Assembly: GCA_017477025.1 (NCBI GenBank)
Contig: JAFUYA010000011.1
Span: forward strand, 1-44,622
From: Bacteroidales bacterium
Lineage (GTDB): Bacteria > Bacteroidota > Bacteroidia > Bacteroidales > P3
Reading direction: 5' to 3'
Length of the DNA stretch: 44,622 nt
Under the pieces are notes generated by a model. That model was not told the DNA's origin. It saw only the letters and a program-made list of their open reading frames with translations, and made no database searches. This document shows positions 18,702 to 30,359 of the stretch, piece by piece (the first letter of the stretch is position 1; each line of letters starts with the position of its first letter). Made by a program: the position numbers and the translations under genes.

Positions 18702-20033
18702 ATGACAACATTCAGAAAAGGAGGAGTACATCCTGAAGAAAATAAATTAGCAAAGGATTGTAAAATAGAGGTAATGCCTTTGACAAAGAAGGCCGTTGTT
18801 TTTGTTTCGCAACATTTGGGAGCCCCTGCAACGTGTGTTGTTCAGAAAGGCGACAAAGTTAAAGTAGGAACATTGTTATCGAAAGCCGAAGCATTTATAT
18901 GTGCTAATGTTCATTCCCCTTATTCGGGGACAGTAACAAAGGTTGATCTCGCAACGGATTTCAACGGATTCAAAAAACCTGCAGTGTATATAGATGTTGA
19001 TGGCGATGAATGGGAGGACGGCATTGATACGTCCGCTGAGATTATTCGTGAAATAAAATTGACGCCAAAAGAGATAATTGATAAGATGAAAGACCGCGGT
19101 ATTGTGGGTTTGGGCGGAGCTGCTTTTCCTACAAACGTGAAATATATGATACCTGAAGGTAAAAAAGCGGAATTTCTTGTTATCAACGGTGTTGAATGCG
19201 AACCGTATTTGACCTCTGACAACCGCATTATGATAGAGAATACCGAAGAGATTTTCATAGGTATTGAAATAATGAAAAAGGCATTAAATATGAACAATGC
19301 CCTTATCGGAATAGAAAAGAATAAACCTGAGGCTATACGAATAATGACTGATATGTCAAGAAATTATCCTGGCACTAAGGTTGTACCTTTGGAAATGAAA
19401 TATCCTCAAGGAGCAGAGAAACAACTGATAAATGCATTAACTGGTCGAGAGGTTCCGAGTGGGAAATTGCCGATAGAGGTAGGATGTGTGGTAGATAATG
19501 TAGGAACTGCTCTTGCAATATATCAGGCAATACAGAAAAATCGTCCATTGATTGATAATGTTCTTACATTTACAGGAAAAAGTGTAAAGACACAAAAGAA
19601 TCTTTTGGTCAGAGTCGGTACTCCGTTACAGGAAATTATTGATTATTGCGGAGGATTACCTGAAGATACGGGCAAGTTGATCAGTGGAGGTCCGATGATG
19701 GGAAAAACAATTATGGATACTACTGCACCGACAGTCAAGACTACATCATCTATACTTGTGATGAATGAAAAAGAAGCCAAAAGAGGACATCAGACCAATT
19801 GTATCCGTTGTGGAAAATGTGTAACCGCATGTCCTATGGGATTGGAGCCATTATTTTTGGCAACTCTTTGTGAACAGAAACGTTGGGAAGATGCCGAGAA
19901 AGAATGTGTAATGGACTGTATTGAATGCGGGTGCTGTTTATTTACTTGTCCTGCTAATCGTCCTTTATTGGATTTGATAAGAGTCGGTAAAAATCAAGTC
20001 GGAGCATTAAGACGAGCAAGAACACAGAAATAA
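18702..20033 (+). CDS. rnfC: Rnf electron transport complex subunit C
   Basis: The 443-residue protein matches RnfC: FRKGGVHPEENK at the start, a biotinyl/lipoyl-like N-terminal domain (KGDKVKVGTLLSKAEAFICANVHSPYSGTV), the FMN/NADH-binding segment GLGGAAFPTNVKYMIP with INGVECEPYLTSDNRIM, and two C-terminal 4Fe-4S motifs CIRCGKCVTACPMG and CIECGCCLFTCPANRP. RnfC is the NADH-interacting subunit. I choose the ATG at 18702 with GGAG just upstream; an in-frame TTG at 18663 would overlap rnfB. A terminator begins 26 bases after the stop, so rnfD, rnfG and rnfE cannot follow in this transcript. Confidence 0.95.
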   Translation: MTTFRKGGVHPEENKLAKDCKIEVMPLTKKAVVFVSQHLGAPATCVVQKGDKVKVGTLLSKAEAFICANVHSPYSGTVTKVDLATDFNGFKKPAVYIDVDGDEWEDGIDTSAEIIREIKLTPKEIIDKMKDRGIVGLGGAAFPTNVKYMIPEGKKAEFLVINGVECEPYLTSDNRIMIENTEEIFIGIEIMKKALNMNNALIGIEKNKPEAIRIMTDMSRNYPGTKVVPLEMKYPQGAEKQLINALTGREVPSGKLPIEVGCVVDNVGTALAIYQAIQKNRPLIDNVLTFTGKSVKTQKNLLVRVGTPLQEIIDYCGGLPEDTGKLISGGPMMGKTIMDTTAPTVKTTSSILVMNEKEAKRGHQTNCIRCGKCVTACPMGLEPLFLATLCEQKRWEDAEKECVMDCIECGCCLFTCPANRPLLDLIRVGKNQVGALRRARTQK

Positions 20034-20059
20034 AATCAATTATCAATTGAGCATTATTT

Positions 20060-20101
20060 TGCCAAAGATGGGATATGACATTTCCCTCTTTGGCATTTTT
20101 A
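20060..20101 (+). terminator. Rho-independent terminator of rnfBC
   Basis: TGCCAAAGA (20060-20068) pairs with TCTTTGGCA (20087-20095), followed by a T run. It sits directly downstream of rnfC and ends that transcript. Confidence 0.88.
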
Positions 20102-20407
20102 TTGCAATTATATGAGGTTGTATAAATAGGGTATATTCAGTATAAGAATAATTAAATATGGGAGAATGAAGATTAGTAATTGTAACGGATAAAAGTTATT
20201 ATTTCTTCTGCAACAGATATATACGTGGTGTGTTTTATGGTATTCATTTGTATGGCTGTATAGTGAATGTGAAATTTGTTCTACGTGTCCATCCTGTTGA
20301 TGTTCAAATTCTCTTTTTTAGTGCAATTACTTAGCGGAAAAGAAAAGTATATTATAAAAAAGACTGCAAAACATTCAGTTCAGCAGTCTTTCCACTTTCC
20401 GTAGTTG

Positions 20408-20478
20408 AGGTCTCTTCCAGATTCGAACTGGAGTAAACGGTTTTGCAGACCGGCACCTAGCCACTCGGTCAAGAGACC
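20408..20478 (-). tRNA. tRNA-Cys (GCA anticodon)
   Basis: On the minus strand the acceptor stem GGTCTCT pairs with AGAGACC. The anticodon loop CTGCAAA gives GCA, and the T arm contains GTTCGAATC. At 71 bases it has the usual tRNA-Cys length. CCA is not encoded. Confidence 0.96.
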
Positions 20479-20494
20479 ATCTTGTTTGACTTTG

Positions 20495-20525
20495 CAAAAT
20501 TATAATTTTTTTTCCAAACCGCAAA
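20495..20525 (-). promoter_or_regulatory. Promoter of tRNA-Cys
   Basis: On the minus strand TTTG (20525-20522), 19 bases, then TAATTTTG (20502-20495) match the Bacteroidota consensus exactly. The tRNA starts 17 bases after the -7 box. Confidence 0.78.
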
Positions 20526-20955
20526 GTTTTTTATTGAAAAAGTGAATATCTATGTTCCGGTTATTAAAAAACTTGTATGAATTATATATTGCTGATATAG
20601 AAATTATATATTTTTCACGTATCTTTGCCGTCTGATATTTATACAAAAGGCTATTATAGATAGTATTCAATATGAGTTTCTGTGATATTATAAGATTTGC
20701 GATGATTAGGATAGTATTAAAAGGTTATTATATCTTGTCTATATTTCAGTTTTAAAAGGCAATATATTTGTCAGATGATTGTTTTTCTTGTCATATCAAG
20801 ACGTATATTTAAAGATATAATGAGAACTTAGGAGAAAAGTTCTTTCAAAAAATGCAGGCTATGTATAATATGACGATAGTGAGTAGATACAATGCTAATA
20901 TATACCTTTTTGTGAAGAACAGAACATTTTGACTATTATATAGATTACTTATACT
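20526..20955. other. Intergenic stretch without a recognisable gene
   Basis: About 430 AT-rich bases between the tRNA-Cys promoter and the HAD gene hold no convincing coding frame. TATCTTTG at 20620-20627 matches the -7 consensus on the plus strand, and a 7-bp hairpin (AGAACTT/AAGTTCT, 20823-20843) follows 200 bases later. The stretch could be a long leader of the HAD gene or contain a small RNA; neither is proven. Confidence 0.4.
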
Positions 20956-24993
<4,038 letters not shown>

Positions 24994-25081
24994 TTATAAA
25001 AAATACTGAAATAGTTACAGGTTGCAGACAACTATCCTGATAAAATAAAATAAAAAAATATGCAATTGTTGTAAAAAAGTG

Positions 25082-25089
25082 TAACTTTG
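25082..25089 (+). promoter_or_regulatory. Bacteroidota -7 promoter element for the TPR lipoprotein
   Basis: TAACTTTG lies 31 bases before the chosen start codon at 25121. The -33 region is not clear. It is divergent from the beta-galactosidase promoter about 120 bases to the left. Confidence 0.55.
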
Positions 25090-25120
25090 CAAGTTATTCA
25101 AATGTTGAATGTGTAATACA

Positions 25121-26740
25121 ATGAAAAAAATAAGTTTATTAATAATAGCAATAGTTGTTATATTAACTTCTTGTTCTACAAGTAAGAAGAATGTGAATAA
25201 TACTATTGATTCACAGCAATTGCAACTTAACTCGGCATTGATAGATGCAGTTACGGCACTTAATAACGGAGATTTTATAAAAGCGGAAAACATATATAAC
25301 CAAGTATCGGAGCGAGATCCGAATAATGCTGTTGCATTATATTATTTGTCTTCCATTGCATTTCAAAAACAAGATATATCTAAAAGTATTGATTACGGGA
25401 AACGGGCAATTAAGATTGACGGGAAGAACGTTTGGTACAAATTACAGCTCGCAGATATTTATTTGTCTATGCAGGACTACGGACAGGCGGCGGATATGTT
25501 TGAACAAATTGTTAAGCAGAACCCTTCAGTGATTGAATATTGGCAGCAATTGGGCAATATTTATCATGTTAAGCAGGATATAAAGGGAGAATTATCTACT
25601 TTGGACAGAATGGAGGATCGGTTCGGTGTCAATGAAATGACAGGGATGCTAAAATATAATATTTATCTTCAAAAGGGTGATAATTCAAAAGCTGAGGCAG
25701 AAATACTGAAGCTTACCAAAGCATTCCCTACGCAGAGCAAATATTGGAGTATTCTTGCAGAGATGCAAATGAAAGAAAAAAAATACGATAAAGCATTTGA
25801 GTATTACAGAAAAGTGGAACAAATCGATCCCGATAATGAATTGTTGAATTTTACATATGCAAACTATTATATGGTCAAACAAAATGACGATTCATTGTAT
25901 TATTATTTGAAAAAAGCGACAATGCAGGAGAGTGTGGATTTTCAAACAAAGATGAATATTATTTTTTCGGTATATAGAGATAAAGTAGATACGGACACGG
26001 TTGCTTTTAATCGTCTTTTCTCTTTATTGGAAGTAATGAAAACGACTAAGGATACAATGAATTGTCAATTGTGGAGTATGCTGAATTTGTGTTATATGAC
26101 GCAAAATGATTTTAAACAGGGAGCGTATTCTGCACAGAAAGCGATAGAATTAGGATGTGAAACATTTGACATATATACCAATTGGCTTTATGCTTCCTCT
26201 ACTTTTGAAGACCCTGATAGGATGCTGGCAATAGCAGACAAAACAATAGAAACATATCCTGAGCAACCTTTACCGTATTTGTTTAAAGGAGTCAATTTGG
26301 AAGTAAAAGAGAATTACGATCTCGCCGTTGAGGCTTTTAAAACAGGGTTGAAAAAATCCGGGAATGATAAAGCTCTCAAAGAGGATTTTTATATGAATTT
26401 GGGAGATTGTTATCAGGCAATGGGGAATAAGGAAGAATGTTACAGAAACTATGATGATGTGTTGAAATTGAATCCGGACAATTATGTGGTTCTGAATAAT
26501 TATGCGTATTATCTTTCTTTGGATAAAAGGGATTTGGATAAAGCATTGGAGTACATAACGAGAGTTATGGATAAATATCCTGATAATTTGACTTTTGCAG
26601 ATACTTATGTGTGGGTTTTGTATCAAAGAGAAGAGTATCTTAAGGCAAAAGATATAATAGAAAAATATCTGGTACTTCGTTCCTCTTGGAGCGAAACGAT
26701 GGAGAATCATTATAAAGAGATTTTGAATAAAGCAAGATAA
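25121..26740 (+). CDS. TPR-repeat lipoprotein
   Basis: The 539-residue protein has a lipoprotein signal (MKKISLLIIAIVVILTSC) followed by a short linker and a long array of tetratricopeptide repeats. Clear repeats include AVALYYLSSIAFQKQDISKS, WYKLQLADIYLSMQDYGQAA and a late LNNYAYYLSLDKRDLDKALEY; about ten or more fit the whole length. Such repeats are protein-protein scaffolds, and Bacteroidota members sit on the outer or inner membrane facing the periplasm. A specific role cannot be given. I chose the second ATG because the lipoprotein signal begins there; the first ATG at 25109 adds four residues. Confidence 0.88.
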   Translation: MKKISLLIIAIVVILTSCSTSKKNVNNTIDSQQLQLNSALIDAVTALNNGDFIKAENIYNQVSERDPNNAVALYYLSSIAFQKQDISKSIDYGKRAIKIDGKNVWYKLQLADIYLSMQDYGQAADMFEQIVKQNPSVIEYWQQLGNIYHVKQDIKGELSTLDRMEDRFGVNEMTGMLKYNIYLQKGDNSKAEAEILKLTKAFPTQSKYWSILAEMQMKEKKYDKAFEYYRKVEQIDPDNELLNFTYANYYMVKQNDDSLYYYLKKATMQESVDFQTKMNIIFSVYRDKVDTDTVAFNRLFSLLEVMKTTKDTMNCQLWSMLNLCYMTQNDFKQGAYSAQKAIELGCETFDIYTNWLYASSTFEDPDRMLAIADKTIETYPEQPLPYLFKGVNLEVKENYDLAVEAFKTGLKKSGNDKALKEDFYMNLGDCYQAMGNKEECYRNYDDVLKLNPDNYVVLNNYAYYLSLDKRDLDKALEYITRVMDKYPDNLTFADTYVWVLYQREEYLKAKDIIEKYLVLRSSWSETMENHYKEILNKAR

Positions 26741-26844
26741 CGAAAAGTAAAAAAATCGTTATATAGCGTAGGGTAGAGAAGGGTGTACATTGTATATGAA
26801 AGAGAATTCTTATAAAATAATTTTTCGCAAATTTTTGAAAATTA

Positions 26845-26876
26845 TTTGGTAGGTATTAAAAAACTTTGTAATTTTG
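26845..26876 (+). promoter_or_regulatory. Promoter of the tRNA-Lys/tRNA-Thr pair
   Basis: TTTG at 26845-26848 and TAATTTTG at 26869-26876 are separated by 20 bases. The first tRNA starts 24 bases after the -7 box. Confidence 0.75.
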
Positions 26877-26899
26877 CAACCTCAAAAAAAGGAAATGAT

Positions 26900-26972
26900 G
26901 TCTTTGTAGCTCAGTTGGTAGAGCAATTGACTCTTAATCAATGGGTCCAGGGTTCGAGTCCCTGCAAGGACA
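26900..26972 (+). tRNA. tRNA-Lys (CTT anticodon)
   Basis: The acceptor stem GTCTTTG pairs with CAAGGAC. The anticodon stem ATTGA/TCAAT closes loop CTCTTAA, anticodon CTT. D and T arms are normal. CCA is not encoded. Confidence 0.96.
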
Positions 26973-26982
26973 CTTTTTTTGT

Positions 26983-27055
<73 letters not shown>

Positions 27056-27082
27056 CTTTCAGTAGTTGATTTGATATATGAG

Positions 27083-27109
27083 TTAGGGCTTTTATGCCCT
27101 AATTTTTTT
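27083..27109 (+). terminator. Terminator after the tRNA pair
   Basis: TTAGGGC (27083-27089) pairs with GCCCTAA (27096-27102), followed by a run of seven T. It separates the tRNA transcript from the M20 amidohydrolase gene. Confidence 0.85.
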
Positions 27110-27150
27110 AAATATGAATTGATTATTGCTAATGATAATATATTATCGTC

Positions 27151-28353
27151 ATGATTGATAAAGATACAATAATTGGTCTTTCCGACAAATATTTCAATGA
27201 AACTGTTTCTTTTCGCAGATATTTTCATCAACATCCCGAATTGTCCAAAAAAGAGAAAGAAACCTCAGCCTTCATCTGTAAAAAATTAGATGAATGGGGT
27301 ATTGGGTATAATAATAATATCTACGGTTACGGTATTTTCGGATTTATTGACGGTAAAGAGCCGCATACTCGTTGCATTGCGTTACGTGCCGATATGGATG
27401 CGTTGCCTATTATGGAAGAAACTAATCTTGAGTGTAAAAGTGTCAATGAAGGGGTTATGCACGCCTGTGGTCATGATTTACATATGTCTGCATTACTCGG
27501 AACAATTAAAATTTTGAACGAATTAAGAGATTCTTTTTGCGGTCGGATTATGTTTATTTTTCAACCGAGTGAAGAAGAATACCCCGGAGGAGCAGTTTCT
27601 ATGATAAAAGCAGGAATATTTAATGAGGTAAAACCTGAAGCTGTTCTGGCATTTCATTGTACTCCCGAATTGCCATGCGGACGTGTCGCAGTAAGAGAGG
27701 GAAAGATGATGGCATCTACGGATGAAATCTATATAAAAATTATAGGTAAAGGCGGACACGGAGCTACTCCTCATTTGGATGTAGATCCTGTTGTTGCAGC
27801 CTGTCATGTTGTTACAGCATTGCAAACAATAGTTTCACGTAATGCTAACCCTACCATGCCGACAACATTCTCGGTCGGTCGATTTATTGCAGAAGGGCGT
27901 ACCAATATCATTCCGGATGAAGTTAATATGGATTGTATTATCCGTACATTTGACGAAGACTGGCGGAAAAAATGCCATGCTTTGATTAAACGTATAAGTG
28001 AAAATACGGCTGCGGCATTCGGTTGCGTTGCAGATGTATTTGTTGATCACGGGTATCCGTTTGTGTACAATAATCCCGAACTTACGCAGTTTGTCGTTCG
28101 TACATTGAAAGAAGTATTAGGAGAAGATGAGGTGCAGAATGCCGATATGCGTATGACAGCAGAGGATTTTGCCTATTTCGGTCAGGTTGTGCCTGCATGT
28201 TATTTCAGGTTAGGGACTCATATTGAAGGGGAAGATGTATATAATCTGCATTCTTCGAGATTTAATGCCAATGAAGAAGCCTTAAGATACGCAATGCAGA
28301 GTGAAGTGTATCTTGTTCTGAAGTTTTTGGAAGGGAAAAGTTTTTCTGAATAG
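27151..28353 (+). CDS. M20 family metal-dependent amidohydrolase (N-acyl amino acid hydrolase type)
   Basis: The 400-residue protein starts with RRYFHQHPELSKKEKET, typical of the M20D (hippurate hydrolase/IAA-amino acid hydrolase) group. Metal-binding motifs are ADMDALPI, HACGHDLHMSALLGT and the Glu pair in QPSEEEYPGGA. The lid domain has GKGGHGATPHLDVDPV, and MTAEDFAYFGQVVPACYFRLG with NLHSSRFNANEEAL supplies the last ligands. These enzymes cleave N-acyl amino acids or small peptides in the cytoplasm. No signal peptide is present. It has about 40 bases between the tRNA terminator and its start. The exact substrate is unknown. Confidence 0.92.
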   Translation: MIDKDTIIGLSDKYFNETVSFRRYFHQHPELSKKEKETSAFICKKLDEWGIGYNNNIYGYGIFGFIDGKEPHTRCIALRADMDALPIMEETNLECKSVNEGVMHACGHDLHMSALLGTIKILNELRDSFCGRIMFIFQPSEEEYPGGAVSMIKAGIFNEVKPEAVLAFHCTPELPCGRVAVREGKMMASTDEIYIKIIGKGGHGATPHLDVDPVVAACHVVTALQTIVSRNANPTMPTTFSVGRFIAEGRTNIIPDEVNMDCIIRTFDEDWRKKCHALIKRISENTAAAFGCVADVFVDHGYPFVYNNPELTQFVVRTLKEVLGEDEVQNADMRMTAEDFAYFGQVVPACYFRLGTHIEGEDVYNLHSSRFNANEEALRYAMQSEVYLVLKFLEGKSFSE

Positions 28354-28402
28354 TGATACTGCCGTGTATCTTTTGACATAAGGAGAGATTGTTACAGGGT
28401 AC

Positions 28403-28490
28403 AGAAATTTTATCACTGATTTTGGGAGAAATGTCCCTGTTTTTTCATGAAATGTTAATGATTTCTCATGAAAACACGCACATTTTTAAA
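28403..28490. repeat. Degenerate member of the intergenic hairpin family (element E)
   Basis: The segment GTTAATGATTTCT..ATGAAAACACGCACATTTTTAA (from 28454) follows the same order as CTTAATGATTTCTGACAAAATCACACACTTTTTTTAA in the element at 42.5 kb. A hairpin TCATGAAAT/ATTTCTCATGA (28445-28471) lies within it. It is located between the ends of the convergent M20 and rlmN genes. The left half is hard to align, so this copy is degenerate. Confidence 0.5.
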
Positions 28491-28504
28491 ATATTGACGC
28501 TCAA

Positions 28505-29557
28505 TTAATTTTGCTTTGCGGAAAGTAGTCCGCACGCTGCTGAAATATCCTGCCCTTTACTTTGTCTTATCGTTACGTTGAATCCCTTTGCTTTGAGTTT
28601 TTCGGCAAAAATAGTCATTTCTTCTTTGGTCGCTCCTATATAAGGAGTGTCAGGTATTGTGTTAAACGGAATCAGGTTTATTCTGCAAGCAAGCCCGTTT
28701 AACAATTTGGCCATTGCATTCACGTGAGGAGTATTGCAATTCAGATTTTTCAGACAAATGTATTCAAATGTTAAATGCCGCTGTCCTGTCCAGTCATATT
28801 GTTTCAGAATCTCAATGACTTTTGTTATCGGGTAGGCTTTTTCTATCGGCATAATACTTTTTCGTTGTTCGCTGATCGGGTTATGCAGGGATATTGCAAT
28901 ATCCACATTTGTCGTATCCAGGAAATCTTTCAGTTTGGGTATATATCCGCAAGTGGATATCGTAATTCTGTGAGCAGAAAGGGCATAGCCCCAATCACAT
29001 GTCAAAACTTGCAGAGACTTTATTACTTCCTCAAAATTATCTAACGGTTCTCCCATTCCCATAAATACGATATTTGAAATTGAGGACGGAGAGTTTTCCT
29101 CTCTTTTTGTTGCATTTATTTCTGCAAGTCTGTTGTTTAAGGTTCGATATATGTTTATTATTTCAAAGGCTGTTAAATTGCGAATAAGACCCATTTTTCC
29201 GGTCGCACAAAAAGAGCAGTTCATACGGCAACCTGCTTGAGAAGATATACAGAGCGTAGCTCTTTTTTTGTCAAAAATTAATACGGCTTCGACAAAGACG
29301 TTATTGTCATATCGGAATAAATACTTTCTTGTGGAATCTTTGGAAATGACTTCTTTACTATATGGAATCGAATCAGCAGAATAGTTTGTCCTCAAAAATT
29401 CTCTTATTTTCTTAGACAGATTTGTCATATCCGCAATATCTGAAACGTCATGTTTATAAATCCACTCACAAATTTGCTTTGCGATGTATTGAGGCAATTT
29501 TTGTTCTTGTACAATTTGTACGATTTCTTCAAAGGTTTTTCCCAAGAGGTAGGACAT
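28505..29557 (-). CDS. rlmN: 23S rRNA/tRNA adenine-C2 methyltransferase RlmN
   Basis: The 350-residue protein has the radical SAM motif CRMNCSFCATGKMG, the RlmN segments NIVFMGMGEPLDN and ISTCGYIPK, and near the C terminus GQDISAACGLLS, where the conserved Cys forms the methyl-cysteine intermediate. It methylates A2503 of 23S rRNA and also A37 of some tRNAs. I start at the ATG at 29557 with GGAG upstream; a TTG start at 29572 would add five residues. It is downstream of lptC on the same strand with a gap of about 100 bases. Confidence 0.96.
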   Translation of the reverse strand: MSYLLGKTFEEIVQIVQEQKLPQYIAKQICEWIYKHDVSDIADMTNLSKKIREFLRTNYSADSIPYSKEVISKDSTRKYLFRYDNNVFVEAVLIFDKKRATLCISSQAGCRMNCSFCATGKMGLIRNLTAFEIINIYRTLNNRLAEINATKREENSPSSISNIVFMGMGEPLDNFEEVIKSLQVLTCDWGYALSAHRITISTCGYIPKLKDFLDTTNVDIAISLHNPISEQRKSIMPIEKAYPITKVIEILKQYDWTGQRHLTFEYICLKNLNCNTPHVNAMAKLLNGLACRINLIPFNTIPDTPYIGATKEEMTIFAEKLKAKGFNVTIRQSKGQDISAACGLLSAKQN

Positions 29558-29660
29558 AATTACGTTCTCCAAAGATTTTTATATATGATTATTCTGCAAA
29601 AAAATTAGTGTATGTATTATTTTTCGGAATAGTATTCCCCTTTTATGAGAATTGTTTGTT

Positions 29661-30245
29661 TTATTGAGAAGAAAATTCTTCTTTTCCATGCGGATTGATA
29701 ACCGTTACGCTGTCAAATTGCTCGTTTGCCGTCAGTCCGCTACCGAAACTTTCCCCGCCTTCGTTATAGCGTCTTATATTCTTGTTGGTATAGACCATCT
29801 TCTCGTCTTGATTCCAATATAAATCCAGGCAAAAGATAGTATCATGACTATTGTAATTGATTATTTTTATACTATCCCGCAAATAAACCAGATTGGAATT
29901 TGCAGTGTAATTTATTGCATAGTTTGCAGTCAGAAAGGCTTTATCCGTCATGTCCTTGTTATAGAATAATACATCAATTCCTTTAGGAAAGACCGTGCGA
30001 GAACTGTCGGACGGAGTGTTCAAACTATCTGAAGAAAAGTATTGGACAATAGGAGATGTTAAGCGGGCATATACTTCTCCTTTATCACTCCTGTAAAGAA
30101 GAATATTACTCATCGTTTGTATCGGCTTTTTATAGAAATCTTTATTTGGTTGATACGTTCGTTCTTTGCTGCAAGCTGAAAAAATGAAAAATATAAGGAC
30201 AAATATTGCAATTCGTATGCAATATTTTTGGAAATACGTACGCAT
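29661..30245 (-). CDS. lptC: LptC-like LPS export periplasmic lipoprotein
   Basis: The 194-residue protein starts with a membrane or lipoprotein signal (MRTYFQKYCIRIAIFVLIFFIFSAC). The rest has the beta-jellyroll layout of LptC: MSNILLYRSDKGEVYARLTSPIVQYF, then ...FPKGIDVLFYNKDMTDKAFLTANYAINY and NGE-like turn segments. LptC links the LptBFG transporter to LptA in lipopolysaccharide export. The open frame extends 35 codons further upstream, but that part runs through a palindrome and precedes no signal, so the ATG at 30245 is the better start. Identification rests on domain layout and on the conserved neighbourhood with the TPR protein, barrel and coaX. Confidence 0.8.
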   Translation of the reverse strand: MRTYFQKYCIRIAIFVLIFFIFSACSKERTYQPNKDFYKKPIQTMSNILLYRSDKGEVYARLTSPIVQYFSSDSLNTPSDSSRTVFPKGIDVLFYNKDMTDKAFLTANYAINYTANSNLVYLRDSIKIINYNSHDTIFCLDLYWNQDEKMVYTNKNIRRYNEGGESFGSGLTANEQFDSVTVINPHGKEEFSSQ

Positions 30246-30265
30246 CCGACTGAATGTCGTATGCA

Positions 30266-30327
30266 AAACACCGAACCTAAACCTAACAGCCGTAAGATTA
30301 CGACTGTCAAGTTTAGGTTCAGTGTTT
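30266..30327 (-). repeat. Nested palindrome in the lptC leader
   Basis: GAACCTAAAC (30273-30282) is perfectly inverted as GTTTAGGTTC (30311-30320). The stem extends outward with AAACAC/GTGTTT after one mismatch and inward with CAG/CTG and CGTAA/TTACG around a two-base loop. No T run follows on either strand, so it is not a standard terminator. It ends 20 bases before the lptC start codon in the 114-base gap after the TPR gene. Confidence 0.85.
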
Positions 30328-30359
30328 AATATCCTATGAAAAATAGTCAATACAGGGAA

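Noticed and set aside
20034-20955. Remains of rnfD, rnfG or rnfE after rnfC
   Set aside because: A terminator follows rnfC directly, and I could find no recognisable piece of these subunits in the stretch.
30246-30350. Upstream extension of the lptC reading frame
   Set aside because: It translates through the palindrome and places the signal peptide 35 residues inside the protein; the ATG at 30245 begins the signal directly.
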